Part shown: positions 27,538-37,351 of the stretch, one piece after another
Layout of the letters: every line of letters begins with the position of its first letter
Position numbering within the stretch: the stretch's first letter is position 1
Source of the DNA: Planctomycetaceae bacterium
Lineage (GTDB): Bacteria > Planctomycetota > Planctomycetia > Planctomycetales > Planctomycetaceae
Length of the DNA: 64,000 nucleotides
NCBI GenBank assembly: GCA_041398785.1
Contig: JAWKUA010000004.1
Span: forward strand, 62,001 to 126,000
Direction: 5' to 3'
The notes under the pieces: generated by a model
Seen by the model: the letters and a program-made list of their open reading frames with translations, nothing else
Told to the model about the DNA's origin: nothing
The model's database searches: none
Program-made: the position numbers and the translations under genes

Positions 27538-28827
27538 ATGGAATTGTTTGTTATTGCGCTGGTGATGTTGCTGCTGCTGATGCTGGGCTTTCCGATGAAG
27601 GTTCCGCTGATCACGGCCGCACTGGCGCTGTTGCTGGTGTTTCATCCGGATGTCACCCCTGCGGTTGTCGTGCAGCAGATGATTGGCGGCATCAAACCGG
27701 CGGCGCTGATTGCCGTGCCGATGTTCATCCTGGCGGCCGACATCATGACCCGCGGACATTCGGCAAATCGCCTGCTGGACCTGGTGACTTCGTGCGTCGG
27801 CCATTTGCGCGGGGGACTGCCGATTGCTTCGGCGGTCAGTTGCACTCTGTTCGGAGCCATGTCCGGGTCGACTCAGGCCACAGTCGTCGCGATCGGAGGC
27901 CCGCTGCGCCCGCGGCTGCTGCGTTCCGGCTATCCGGATGACTTCACGATTGCTCTGATCATTAACGCGAGTGACATCGCCCTGCTGATTCCTCCCAGCA
28001 TCGGCATGATTGTCTACGGGGTTGTCTCCGGGACATCCATCGGTGAGTTGTTTATCGCCGGGATTGGTCCGGGACTGCTGATTCTGCTGCTGTTCAGCCT
28101 CTATTGCCGCCATGCATCGAACCGTATGCAGATCGAACCGCAGCCGGCCGCGTCTGGTTCAGAACGAATCGCTGCGCTGCGGGCGGCTTTGCTGCCGCTG
28201 GGATTTCCGCTGATCGTCATCGGCGGTATCTACGCGGGGATCTTCAGTCCGACGGAAGCCGCAGCGGTTTCGGTGTTGTACGCGCTGGTGCTGGAAGTTG
28301 GCATTTTTCGGGAACTCCGGCTTCGAGACCTGCCCGAAATCGCGCTTTCGACGGGAACCGTTACGGCCGTCGTGTTTGTGCTGGTCGGAGCCGGTGCCGC
28401 GTTTTCGTGGGCGATTTCGTTCGCGGAACTGCCGCAGGTTCTGATCAGTGACTGGCTGGGACTCAGCGCTGACTCCGGTTACTGGCGGATCATGCTGACA
28501 ATTGCCGCGGCTTACTTCGTCGCCTGCATGTTTGTCGACCCGATTGTTGTGATCCTGATTCTGACACCGATCTTTCATCCCGTGGCCACGGCGGCCCATA
28601 TCGATCCGGTGCTGGTTGGCATTGTGGTGACGCTGCAGGTAGCGATCGGGTCCGCGACACCGCCGTTCGGCTGCGACATCTTCACGGCGATCGCTGTGTT
28701 TCGAAGACCGTATCTGGAAGTCATTCGCGGCACTCCGCCGTTTATCGCCATCCTGTTGCTGGTTGCCGTGATTCTGATCGGAGTACCACAGGTCAGCCTG
28801 TTTCTGCGCGACCTTGCCTTTGAATAG
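27538..28827 (+). CDS. TRAP transporter large permease (DctM type)
   Basis: 429 residues from ATG 27538 (MELFVIALVMLLLLMLGFPM). About 12 hydrophobic helices; motifs of DctM: IPMFILAADIMT-like (VPMFILAADIMTRG), SGSTQATVVAIGGPL, LIINASDIALLIPPSIGMIVYG, FVDPIVVILILTPIFHPV and ATPPFGCDIFTA. It forms the Na+-coupled membrane channel with DctQ and receives substrate from DctP. Separated from dctQ by 112 bp and from dctP by 92 bp. Confidence 0.9.
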   Translation: MELFVIALVMLLLLMLGFPMKVPLITAALALLLVFHPDVTPAVVVQQMIGGIKPAALIAVPMFILAADIMTRGHSANRLLDLVTSCVGHLRGGLPIASAVSCTLFGAMSGSTQATVVAIGGPLRPRLLRSGYPDDFTIALIINASDIALLIPPSIGMIVYGVVSGTSIGELFIAGIGPGLLILLLFSLYCRHASNRMQIEPQPAASGSERIAALRAALLPLGFPLIVIGGIYAGIFSPTEAAAVSVLYALVLEVGIFRELRLRDLPEIALSTGTVTAVVFVLVGAGAAFSWAISFAELPQVLISDWLGLSADSGYWRIMLTIAAAYFVACMFVDPIVVILILTPIFHPVATAAHIDPVLVGIVVTLQVAIGSATPPFGCDIFTAIAVFRRPYLEVIRGTPPFIAILLLVAVILIGVPQVSLFLRDLAFE

Positions 28828-28919
28828 CCGGCGACGCGCCAGCGCGATGCCTTTACGCCGCGGCTTCACCGATGGCCCTCCCGCGGCCTTGTCACGTGAC
28901 GATCACGAAGGACAGTTTC

Positions 28920-29978
28920 ATGCGATTGCATTTGACGATTCTGGCGCTGGCGATGATGCCGGCCGGGTGTGAGACGGCCGGTTCAGAGCCGCGCGGTGCG
29001 ACGATTCACTGGCGATTCGCGATCGAAGAGCCGGTCGGCAGCGTTCAGCACGCATACGCCGAACGATTTCGCGAACTGATTGAGCAACGTTCCGACGGCG
29101 CCATTCGTGTGACCGTCTATCCGTACGGAACACTGGGAACCTCCGACCAGATCACGGAACTGGTCGACATGAATGTTGTGCAGTTCGCGATGGCCTCACC
29201 CGGCCATCTGGGAAAATTGATTCCCGAGGTCCAGGTCTTCCTGCTGCATTTCCTGTTTTCCGATGATGAGCAGTTCAACAACCAGCTGCTGAACGACGAT
29301 CCGGACCTGAGCCGCGTGTTTCAGGAACTCTACGCCGCCCGAAATCTGCAGTTGCTGTCAATCTGGTCAGAAGGCTGGCAGGTATGGACCACGAAGACGC
29401 CGGTGGCGGCACCGAGCGACTTTCGCGGAATGAAGTTTCGTGTGATGACGTCGCCACTGCTGCTGGCCGCGTACAACGCGTACGGAGCCAGCGCGACACC
29501 GCTGCCGTATTCCGAGGTCTACAGCGCGCTGCAGTTGAACATGATCGAAGGTCAGGAAAACCCGGTCTTCGCAATTCAGGAAATGAGTTTCCACGAAGTC
29601 ACCGATTACATGATCTTTCCGTATCACGCGCCATTCATCACGACGACCGTCACCAATCGCGAGTTCTTCGAATCGCTGCCGCCAGAACAGTCCCGGCTGA
29701 TTGAAGAGGTTGCCGACGAACTGAACGAATACATCCTGCAGGTTCAGCAGACGTACAATCGGGAGCGTCTGCAGATGATTCGCGACAAGCGGCCGGACCT
29801 GACAATCGTTGAAGGTCTGTCGGACGAGCAGCGAATGCAGTTTCGCAGCGCCAGTCAGCCTGTGTACGAACAATTTGTCGAAATCGCCGGCGGGCGTGCT
29901 CGCGACGTGCTGGACCTGGTCCAGCAGAAGGTCGCCGCACACGATTTCGCAAATGCCGGCGATCTGCCGCAGCCGTGA
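28920..29978 (+). CDS. TRAP transporter substrate-binding protein (DctP/TeaA type)
   Basis: 352 residues from ATG 28920 (AAGGA upstream). The leader ends in MMPAGC, close to a lipobox, so it may be lipid-anchored. The body is the DctP family: WRFAIEEPVGSVQHAYAERF, TVYPYGTLGTSDQITELV, IWSEGWQVWTTKTPV, the carboxylate-binding arginine in GMKFRVMTSPL, and ASATPLPYSEVYSALQLNMIEGQENP. The final motif matches that of ectoine-binding TeaA-type proteins as I remember them, but also other DctPs. Its location across from ectABCD supports osmolyte uptake; ligand unproven. Confidence 0.9.
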   Translation: MRLHLTILALAMMPAGCETAGSEPRGATIHWRFAIEEPVGSVQHAYAERFRELIEQRSDGAIRVTVYPYGTLGTSDQITELVDMNVVQFAMASPGHLGKLIPEVQVFLLHFLFSDDEQFNNQLLNDDPDLSRVFQELYAARNLQLLSIWSEGWQVWTTKTPVAAPSDFRGMKFRVMTSPLLLAAYNAYGASATPLPYSEVYSALQLNMIEGQENPVFAIQEMSFHEVTDYMIFPYHAPFITTTVTNREFFESLPPEQSRLIEEVADELNEYILQVQQTYNRERLQMIRDKRPDLTIVEGLSDEQRMQFRSASQPVYEQFVEIAGGRARDVLDLVQQKVAAHDFANAGDLPQP

Positions 29979-30036
29979 GCTTCCCGACGCGCGATTCCAT
30001 TCACAGTCCGGGCGCTTCAATCATGTGGCGCTGAGC

Positions 30037-31218
30037 TTACTCGCTGGCGGCCACCGAAAGGCGGCTGAGCACCTCGAACGGCGGTTCGCTGGCGTCTTTG
30101 CCCCGTTCTCGCGAGGTGAAGAAGTTGAACAGATAGACGCCGTCCGCTCCCTGTTCGATCAGGTTGTCAGACGCGGATTGGTATTCGTCGCCGGTGAGAT
30201 TGTCCTGACCGCTGCCGCGCGTGCATTCGATGCCGCCGTAGACGGGAACGTTTGTGATGGCCTGTTTCCATTCGCCGATCGGCAGGTCACCGCGTTCGAA
30301 CAGGAATTCGGACACCGTGACAAAATCGACCCAGCCGCTGGCGGCCCATGCCGGAACGTCGCAGCCGATTTCGCGCGCGGTTTGCGGTGTTGGCGGCGTG
30401 CGACCGTAGTTCGACGGTACTCGCACCGACAGAATCAGCCGACGTCCCCGCTCCCGGCCGACTTCGTCCAGCATGTCACGAACACGCCTGACGAGTGAAT
30501 TCATCATCGCCACACGTTCGTCGGTTGTGCCGCTTTTGAAGAATGCCGGAAAGCGGTTGAAGTCCAGTTCCAGGCCATCGCTGTCATAGCGTCGCACGGC
30601 TTCTTCCAGCAGACGAAACACGTACTCGCGAACTTCTTCGCGACCGAAATCCAGTGCTCCTGCGCCGCGGTAGCGTTCTGTTCCCAGCCGCCACTCCGGG
30701 TGATCCTTCAGAAACCTGGTTTGCAGAAAGTCGTTGCCGTGGTCATCGTTCATGCGAAACGTCAGCAGGGCTTCCAGGCCACGCCGCTTTGCTTCTTCAA
30801 GCATGATCGCGTAGGGATCGTGGCCGGCGTCGAAGAAGTTCTTCATGTTCTCGAACCGCTGTTTTTCCGAATCGGGCCAGGACTCTCGCTCTTCGTCCGT
30901 CGAAAGAGTCCCCCGCATCGTGCCGACTTTGGTCGGGTAGTACATCACCTGCGCGTCAATGCAGACCAGAATCGTGTCGACGCGACTGCCTTCGTAGGCG
31001 ACTTCTTCGATCAGATGTTTTACGTCGTCGACGGTCAGGGCGACGGGGCCCTTGCTGTTCGCTTTCGTCCACAGGCACGAATCTCCGTCGAAGTTGTACA
31101 GCACGCGCCGGTCGCGAATGGACGGTTCCGCACCGATGGCGGACATCGCGGACACGGCGACGACGAGAGACACGCAACATGTCAACGTCGGACGACATCT
31201 TCGGAGCAGTTCAGTCAT
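30037..31218 (-). CDS. Secreted GHL10/DUF187-like glycosyl hydrolase family protein
   Basis: 393 residues from ATG 31218 with a signal peptide (LTCCVSLVVAVSAMSAIGA). The mature protein opens RRVLYNFDGDSCLW and looks like a (beta/alpha)8 barrel: LTVDDVKHLIEEVAYEGSRVDTILVCIDAQVMYYPTKV, LEEAKRRGLEALLTFRMND, then the key YDSDGLELDFNRFPAFF, whose acidic pair sits where GHL10/DUF187 proteins have their catalytic site, then ILSVRVPSNY and WVDFVTVSEF. Substrate unknown; a polysaccharide is likely given the sulfatases nearby. Single gene. Confidence 0.7.
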   Translation of the reverse strand: MTELLRRCRPTLTCCVSLVVAVSAMSAIGAEPSIRDRRVLYNFDGDSCLWTKANSKGPVALTVDDVKHLIEEVAYEGSRVDTILVCIDAQVMYYPTKVGTMRGTLSTDEERESWPDSEKQRFENMKNFFDAGHDPYAIMLEEAKRRGLEALLTFRMNDDHGNDFLQTRFLKDHPEWRLGTERYRGAGALDFGREEVREYVFRLLEEAVRRYDSDGLELDFNRFPAFFKSGTTDERVAMMNSLVRRVRDMLDEVGRERGRRLILSVRVPSNYGRTPPTPQTAREIGCDVPAWAASGWVDFVTVSEFLFERGDLPIGEWKQAITNVPVYGGIECTRGSGQDNLTGDEYQSASDNLIEQGADGVYLFNFFTSRERGKDASEPPFEVLSRLSVAASE

Positions 31219-31476
31219 CGCGGGAATTCCGTTGGCAGGGTGATGTCGAAGCTTCGCTGCGGGAGAACACACGGCTCGCGGACGTTTCCGCCTTCGCCTC
31301 GGTGCATTGACCGGGCCGGCGTCGTCGCGGTTTGTTCGCAGCCCTGCAGCTCGCCGTTGGACAATGTGCGATAGTCTATCAATGTTGCCGACGAACTGTC
31401 ACACGCGTCGACATAGTCCAGCAGGAGACGGCTAATGGCTGGAAAGCTGTGATTCCGGAAGCTGGCCCTGCAAACG

Positions 31477-31863
31477 TCAGGCACCATCGTTCGGCGTATC
31501 TGATCGCGAGCCGTGCAGACGCGTAGTATTCAGCATGGAACAGGCCAGGAACAACGCGCCGGGAGCGGCAAAGAGTGCGAAATAGGGACCGCGAGGCAGT
31601 ATTCCGGACGTGCTGATGTGCCAGACATAGAAGCCGGCAAGACTTGCCAGGCAGATCAGTCCGCCAAGTCTCTCTTTCCGAAACCCCAGCAGCAGGCCGA
31701 CCACAATTCCGGCCGGAAAGAACACCAGGCCAATCACTTCACCGGGTGAAAGCCGCGCGGCGCCGGGGTCTCCTTCACCGAGGACCATTGCGGCCAGCAG
31801 CAGCAGGCTGGCGACGCTCCAGAGGCGGGCGATCCATCGCAGTGTGGTGATCAGACTGGCCAT
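31477..31863 (-). CDS. Four-helix membrane protein of unknown function
   Basis: 128 residues from ATG 31863 (GCAGG upstream); GTG 31920 would add 19 hydrophilic residues. Hydrophobic segments: LWSVASLLLLAAMVLG, VIGLVFFPAGIVVGLLLGF, LGGLICLASLAGFYVWHI and YFALFAAPGALFLACSML. GFRKERLGG between helices 2 and 3 is typical of small inner-membrane proteins of this kind. It follows the hemerythrin gene by about 80 bp on the same strand, perhaps co-transcribed. Confidence 0.65.
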   Translation of the reverse strand: MASLITTLRWIARLWSVASLLLLAAMVLGEGDPGAARLSPGEVIGLVFFPAGIVVGLLLGFRKERLGGLICLASLAGFYVWHISTSGILPRGPYFALFAAPGALFLACSMLNTTRLHGSRSDTPNDGA

Positions 31864-31943
31864 TCTGTTGAACCTGCGGAATCGCGACTCGTCGGCATCG
31901 ATGCCGATGACATCGGACACAACTCCGGTACTTGAGTGACCTG

Positions 31944-32402
31944 CTACCTGCCGTCGCAGCCGTCCTGGTGGTTTACCGCTGCCGCCAGAATTGAAAGTTC
32001 CTGGGTTTCATGTTGATTCAGCAAATCCAGCACTGTGTCCAGTTCGGCGCATGCCTGCTGCCAACTGTCGAATGGCGGCTCGGACTGATGAAGGCGATCA
32101 ACCAGGACATCCAGTTGCTTCAGCAGTTGTGAATGTTCCAGCACCAGTCCCTGCGTGCTGTTCGCGAGGTCCGGCGCCACCGTCAAGGCATCCGACAGGT
32201 AGCCCTGCTTTTCTTCGTGCTCGAAGTGACTGCGAAGTTCGTGATGCAGTGGCCGCAAACGGTCCCCCATTTCGCCGAAGCGCGGTATGCCGAGTTCGCT
32301 CACTTCGCCGATCCACGTTCGCAACTCACCGATCCTTGATGCCAGGTGTTCATGTTCCTGCACGAATTGGCTGAGATCGCTTCGAAGTATGTCGTCTCGC
32401 AT
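31944..32402 (-). CDS. Hemerythrin-like domain protein
   Basis: 152 residues from ATG 32402. Four-helix hemerythrin pattern: His in QEHEHLASRIGEL, the pair LHHELRSHFEHEEKQGYL (HxxxE and HxxEE), then VLEHSQLLKQLDVL and LLNQHETQELSIL. These supply the His/Glu ligands of a non-haem di-iron site. Family members bind O2, sense oxygen or NO, or repair iron centres. Cytoplasmic; no fused output domain. Confidence 0.85.
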   Translation of the reverse strand: MRDDILRSDLSQFVQEHEHLASRIGELRTWIGEVSELGIPRFGEMGDRLRPLHHELRSHFEHEEKQGYLSDALTVAPDLANSTQGLVLEHSQLLKQLDVLVDRLHQSEPPFDSWQQACAELDTVLDLLNQHETQELSILAAAVNHQDGCDGR

Positions 32403-32745
32403 GATGATTCGTCCCGATACAACAGGAGTTCCTGGTTCAGGGAGCAATTGTCATACCACGCTGGCCGTCTGTGGCTGGATGGCGGTGCTGACGAACATCC
32501 GCTGCTGCGTCACAGTCACGTGAGCATTTGTGGAATGTTCGGTCTCCCGCGCGCCGAAATGGCTCGCTGCCGTGCTCTCATGCGCGCTTTTCCGACGTCA
32601 GCCAACCCGGCGGACTTTGTCGTATTCCGGAACTGACTGCACGGAGCGTTGTGTCGCCGTTGGTTCTTGTGCGGACGCTGCGGCGCGAGTTCCGCGGTGC
32701 AGCGTGAGACGCACCGCTTCGTCGGCACTCGGACGTGGCCTGTGT
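32403..32745. other. Intergenic region without recognisable gene
   Basis: 343 bp between the DCC protein stop and the hemerythrin start, both on the minus strand. Open frames here are shadow-like. I see no clear terminator or promoter. Confidence 0.35.
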
Positions 32746-33195
32746 CTATTCGAGGAACTGGCTGCGTTCTTCGGGTGTTGGCAGACGGCAGGCTTCGGTT
32801 CTGCCCCAGATTCGATAACGAAGCGCAGACACCATGCGGTAGCCAGCGTTTCGCAGCGGCGACGGAATGAGCCACAACAGCCAGCCGACGACGTGCCAGA
32901 CTCCCGTCAGCAACATCAGTGTTCGGACCACAGCCGTCGATCGATAGAACAGCCGTCCGCGATGTGCCAGGACGAGCGTATCCAGTGAACTGCGAACGTC
33001 GGCCGGCAGAACCGCGCGTGCCGTGGAGCCCTGCAGCGGCGCGAACTTCAGGCGTCGCCGGGTATCACGGGCCAGCAGGAAGTTCACGGTCCGATTGCAC
33101 AGCCCGCAGACTCCATCAAAGAACACGACAGGCTGCGAAGGATCAACAGCGGCTGTGTTGTCAGGAGCATCGGTCACGACGTTTGGTTCAGGCAT
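32746..33195 (-). CDS. DCC-family (DUF393) thiol-disulfide oxidoreductase-like protein
   Basis: About 149 residues from ATG 33195 (ATG 33249 is also possible; longer frame to 33441 crosses the 16-bp repeats and is not protein-like). The family motif is VVFFDGVCGLCNRTVNFLL (DxxCxLC) near the start, then the DUF393 core: RLKFAPLQGSTAR, DTLVLAHRGRLFYRSTAVVRTL and WLLWLIPSPLRNAGYRMVSALRYRIWGR. The last hydrophobic part may dip in the membrane. Redox activity through the Cys pair is assumed from the family name, not proven. Confidence 0.87.
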   Translation of the reverse strand: MPEPNVVTDAPDNTAAVDPSQPVVFFDGVCGLCNRTVNFLLARDTRRRLKFAPLQGSTARAVLPADVRSSLDTLVLAHRGRLFYRSTAVVRTLMLLTGVWHVVGWLLWLIPSPLRNAGYRMVSALRYRIWGRTEACRLPTPEERSQFLE

Positions 33196-33847
33196 CGGAG
33201 TTCGCAGGCGCGGCTTCTGTCGGGTTGGCTTTACGCTCGGGAGTTCCATCACTTCGAAGTTCCGTGGTTCTGAAATTCCAAGTTTCTGAAAATTCCATGT
33301 GGCAGTGATTGAACGGCCTGGCGATCGCACCGCGGAGCAGTTTCTTCCGGACAATGCTTCGCCGGTTGAAGCCGGTGACGAGAACCCAGTGCCTTTCCGC
33401 AGTCCGCACGACAGATTAACAGGTTTCCACAGCACGATCACAGATCAACATCAGGCACCCGCAACGAACGGCGTGGACGCATTCTCCCGGACCGGCGGTT
33501 GAGCCTTCGAAACCGCCAGCGGTGAACGTGTCAGTAAGTGGCGTCGAAGGCACGTGCGCAGAGAAGTGCCGGAAACACAGTCTTCCGGCGGGAACATGTT
33601 GCTCTGGCCGTGCAGTTGCCTTGCAGAAGGAGCGTGGCTTGACTCTGATTCCGCCTGACTCGTCCCGAATCTGCGCACCGCGGCGCATTCGCGTCGAGAT
33701 CGGACACGGGGGCTGGCAGAATCCTTCGGCGGACGTTCAGGTGCCGGTTTCCGCGGGTCCCGCCGCCTGCAGGTTGCAGCTGCCGGGACGTCGGGTCTTT
33801 CGCCGCAGCGCGTCACACCAGATTTCACATATTCATTGAAAGCATTC
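33196..33847. other. Divergent intergenic region DCC gene / aas
   Basis: About 650 bp between divergent starts. It contains the 16-bp tandem repeats (33242-33305) on the side of the DCC gene. The remainder shows no frame with protein-like composition. Promoters for both genes should lie here. Confidence 0.4.
33242..33305. repeat. Four tandem 16-bp degenerate repeats
   Basis: AGTTCCATCACTTCGA (33242-33257), AGTTCCGTGGTTCTGA (33258-33273), AATTCCAAGTTTCTGA (33274-33289) and a weaker AAATTCCATGTGGCAG (33290-33305). The 16-bp period is not a multiple of three, and the stretch is AT-richer than its surroundings, so it is most likely regulatory DNA upstream of the DCC-family gene. Confidence 0.6.
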
Positions 33848-36800
33848 ATGACGGAATCGCTCGCCGAATCTGCCGAATCGCCTCGTCGCATGGCATCCGC
33901 TTCGTTCTGCGGATTTCTGGCGATGAGCTTTCTGACGGCGGTCAATGACAACATGTTTCGCTGGCTGATCATTCCGATCGCCAAGCAGCAGTTTCTGGCG
34001 GGGAAGGATGTCGCGGGCGAGGCCGCTCAGCAGCAGGAATCGCTGGTGCTGTCGCTGGGACTGGGCTGCTTCATTCTGCCGTTTGTGGTGTTTGCTCCGT
34101 GGTCCGGCTGGGTGGCGGACAAATTCAGCAAACGCAGTTCGACGATTGCCCTGAAGATTGCCGAAGTTGTGCTGGTATCGATCGGGCTGTGGACGATTCA
34201 CTCCGGCAGCGTGCCCGCGATGTTCACAGTGTTGTTTTTGATCGGTGCCCAAAGCGCTCTGCTGAGTACCGCGAAGTTCGGAATTATCCCGGAACTGGTT
34301 TCCCGCAGCGCGATTTCCGCGGCGAACGGGCTGGTGGCTCTGGCGACTCTGGTGGCGGTGATTTTCGGGACGATCGCCGGCAACTGGCTGGCGACGGAAA
34401 CTCAGGCCGACGCCGCACGGGGCCTGCTGATCTCTGCCGTCGCGCTGGTGACGGTGGCCGTGCTGGGAGTGGTCGGCGCGGTGCTGATCGGACGTGTGCC
34501 GGCAGCCAACCCGACGCTGGCGTTTCCGTGGAATGTCGTCCGCTTCTCATGGCGAGATCTGAAGCTGGTGATGCAGAACAAGGCAATTCTTCGCGTCACG
34601 CTGGGGATCACATTCTTCTGGGCACTGGCTTCGCTGGCGCAGATGAATATCGACACGTTCGTGATTCATCAGCTTCACCTGAAACAGCGCGACGTGGGCC
34701 TGTTTCTGGCGGTGCTTTCGATCGGCGTCGGCACGGGAAGCGTTCTGGCCGGATGGTGGTCCGGCGGCCGGGTCGAATTGGGAATGGTGCCGCTGGGAGC
34801 TCTGGTGATGGCAGCGGCCTGCATCCTGCTGTTCTTCTGTCGCCAGTCGCCCGTGCTGACCGGTGTCATGCTGGCATCCATTGGTCTGGGAGGCGGTCTG
34901 TTTAACGTGCCGCTGAACGCGTACATCCAGGAACGAAGTCCGCACAAATCTCTGGGAGCGATCCTGGCCGTTGGCAATCAGTTGACGGCTCTGGGGATGC
35001 TGGTGGTGGCGGGATTGTTCTGGCTGCTGCGAAATCCACTGGGCCTCTCAGCGGCGTCGATCTTTCTGGTTTCCGGTCTGGGCATCATTCCCATTCTGGT
35101 TTACGCCGTCTGGCTTATTCCTCAGGCGACAATTCGATTCGTGGTGTGGCTGCTGAGTTGCACCGTCTACCGCGTTCGTACGTACGGCATCGAGAACATT
35201 CCGGAACGTGGACCGGCACTGCTGGTGGCCAATCACGTCACCTGGATCGACGGAGTGATGCTGCTGCTGGCGAGTTCCCGCAACATTCGGATGATTGCCT
35301 ACGCCGACTATGTCAGCGGGCCGCTGATGGGGCGCATTTCGAAACTGTTCGGCATTATTCCGATTCGCAGCGGCGATGGCCCGCGGGCCCTGATTCAGTC
35401 GCTGAACACGGCTCGCGACGCATTGAAAAACGGCGAACTGGTCTGCATCTTCGCCGAAGGCCGCATCAGTCGCACGGGCCAGCTGCTGAAGTTTGAACGC
35501 GGGATGCTGACAATTCTGAAAGGCACGGACGCTCCCGTGGTCCCGGTCTATCTGGACGAGCTTTGGGGGAGTATCTTTAGCTATCGGGGCGGGCGGTTTC
35601 TGTGGAAAAGGCCGCGCAACTGGCCGTACCCGGTTTCCATCAGTTTCGGAACACCCATCGAACACGTGACTGACGTCAGCGTTGTTCGCAATGCCGTGCT
35701 GGCACTGAGCGCTGAGTCGCTCGAACGCAGAAAGGAACGCACCATGATTCCGGCTTGCCGATTTATCCGCCAGTGTCGGCTGGCATGGAACCGCGTCAAA
35801 GTTGCGGATTCCGCCGGAACCGAACTGACGGGCGGCCGGTTGCTGGCCGGGTCACTCGCCTTTCACAAACTTCTGACCACGTCTGTATTGAAGCCGGACG
35901 CCGACATGGTCGGACTGCTGCTGCCACCTTCCGTCGGCGGAATTCTGGCCAACACGGCACTGACTCTGGCGGGAAAAGTCACCGTCAACCTGAACTACAC
36001 CCTGACCGAAGACACCATCAATTACTGCATTCGGCTGGCAGGCGTCAAACAGGTGCTGACCAGCCGCCGGTTCCTGGAAAAGAAGCCGCTTAACCTGGAC
36101 GCTGAACTGATCTATTTGGAAGACATCCGCGAACAGATCAGCGGCGTCGCCAAAGCCGTCGCGATGGCGAAGGCTCGCCTGATGCCCGCCGGAATGCTGG
36201 TCGGCAGCATGGGCCTGAACAAAGTCGGCCCCGACGATCTGATGACAATCATTTTCACGTCCGGTTCCACGGGTGAACCCAAGGGAGTGATGCTGTCGAA
36301 CAACAACATCGTGTCCAACATCGATGGGGTCAACCAGTTGTTGAACCTGACCAGCAACGATGTTCTGCTGGGTGTCCTGCCGTTCTTCCATTCCTTCGGC
36401 TTCACCGTGACGATGTGGCTGCCGCTGTGTGCGGAACCAGGTGTTGTGTTCCATTTCAATCCGCTGGACGGGCGGACCGTCGGAAAGCTGTGCGAGAAAC
36501 ACAACGTCACGATCCTGTGCGCGACTCCCACGTTTTTGCGAACTTATCTGAAACGCTGCGAGCTCGATCAGATGAAGTCCGTGAACCTGGCAATTGTTGG
36601 CGCCGAAAAAATGCCGCCGGAACTTCGCGATGCCTGGAAGGCGAAGTTCGGCTACGAACCGACCGAAGGCTACGGAACCACGGAACTTTCCCCGGCCGCA
36701 GCCTTTAACGTTCCTGACAATCGCATCGGCGACGATCTGCAGGGGACTTCCGGAACCAAAGCCGGAACCGTCGGTCGCGTGCTGCCGGGATGCGCCGCGG

Positions 36801-37348
36801 CCGTGTTCCATCCGGAGACCGGCGAGCAGCTTTCAACCAACCAGGAAGGACTGATCCGCATCAAGGGGCCCAACGTGATGCTCGGTTACCTGAATCAGCC
36901 GGACAAGACCGCGGAAGTTCTGAAGGACGGCTGGTACGACACCGGCGACATCGGCCGGATCGACGACGACGGCTTCATCGAAATCACCGGACGACAAAGC
37001 CGGTTTTCCAAAATCGGCGGCGAAATGGTTCCTCACATTCGTATTGAGCAGGAAATCACCCGCATCATCGATGAAGACGACACCGATGAGCCGGAGATAC
37101 TCTGCGCTGTCACCTCGGTGCCCGACGAAAAAAAGGGTGAGCGGCTTGTCGTGCTGCACAAGCCGATGAGAATCTCGGTCAACGAGATTCTGAACGAACT
37201 GAAGAAATCCGACATGCCCAACCTGTGGCTGCCGTCGTCAGACAGCTTTGTGGAAGTCAGCGAACTGCCGCTGCTGGGAACCGGCAAGCTGGATCTGCAG
37301 GCCGTCAAACAGAAGGCGCTGGAACGTTTTGTCGCGGCGAAAGAATGA
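33848..37348 (+). CDS. aas: LplT-Aas fusion: lysophospholipid transporter / acyltransferase / acyl-ACP synthetase
   Basis: 1166 residues from ATG 33848 (TTG 33836 is less likely). Three parts in order: an MFS/LplT-like transporter with about 12 helices (about 15-410; opens FLTAVNDNMFRWLIIPIAK), a PlsC acyltransferase domain (about 430-620; VANHVTWIDG = HxxxxD, FAEGRISRTGQ), and an AMP-forming acyl-ACP synthetase (about 640-1166; IFTSGSTGEPKGVML, EGYGTTELSP, YDTGDIGRIDDDGFIEITG). Together they would flip lysophospholipid (2-acyl-GPE) inward and re-acylate it. LplT and Aas are separate in E. coli but fused in many bacteria. Next gene starts 3 bp after its stop. Confidence 0.92.
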   Translation: MTESLAESAESPRRMASASFCGFLAMSFLTAVNDNMFRWLIIPIAKQQFLAGKDVAGEAAQQQESLVLSLGLGCFILPFVVFAPWSGWVADKFSKRSSTIALKIAEVVLVSIGLWTIHSGSVPAMFTVLFLIGAQSALLSTAKFGIIPELVSRSAISAANGLVALATLVAVIFGTIAGNWLATETQADAARGLLISAVALVTVAVLGVVGAVLIGRVPAANPTLAFPWNVVRFSWRDLKLVMQNKAILRVTLGITFFWALASLAQMNIDTFVIHQLHLKQRDVGLFLAVLSIGVGTGSVLAGWWSGGRVELGMVPLGALVMAAACILLFFCRQSPVLTGVMLASIGLGGGLFNVPLNAYIQERSPHKSLGAILAVGNQLTALGMLVVAGLFWLLRNPLGLSAASIFLVSGLGIIPILVYAVWLIPQATIRFVVWLLSCTVYRVRTYGIENIPERGPALLVANHVTWIDGVMLLLASSRNIRMIAYADYVSGPLMGRISKLFGIIPIRSGDGPRALIQSLNTARDALKNGELVCIFAEGRISRTGQLLKFERGMLTILKGTDAPVVPVYLDELWGSIFSYRGGRFLWKRPRNWPYPVSISFGTPIEHVTDVSVVRNAVLALSAESLERRKERTMIPACRFIRQCRLAWNRVKVADSAGTELTGGRLLAGSLAFHKLLTTSVLKPDADMVGLLLPPSVGGILANTALTLAGKVTVNLNYTLTEDTINYCIRLAGVKQVLTSRRFLEKKPLNLDAELIYLEDIREQISGVAKAVAMAKARLMPAGMLVGSMGLNKVGPDDLMTIIFTSGSTGEPKGVMLSNNNIVSNIDGVNQLLNLTSNDVLLGVLPFFHSFGFTVTMWLPLCAEPGVVFHFNPLDGRTVGKLCEKHNVTILCATPTFLRTYLKRCELDQMKSVNLAIVGAEKMPPELRDAWKAKFGYEPTEGYGTTELSPAAAFNVPDNRIGDDLQGTSGTKAGTVGRVLPGCAAAVFHPETGEQLSTNQEGLIRIKGPNVMLGYLNQPDKTAEVLKDGWYDTGDIGRIDDDGFIEITGRQSRFSKIGGEMVPHIRIEQEITRIIDEDDTDEPEILCAVTSVPDEKKGERLVVLHKPMRISVNEILNELKKSDMPNLWLPSSDSFVEVSELPLLGTGKLDLQAVKQKALERFVAAKE

Positions 37349-37351
37349 CAG

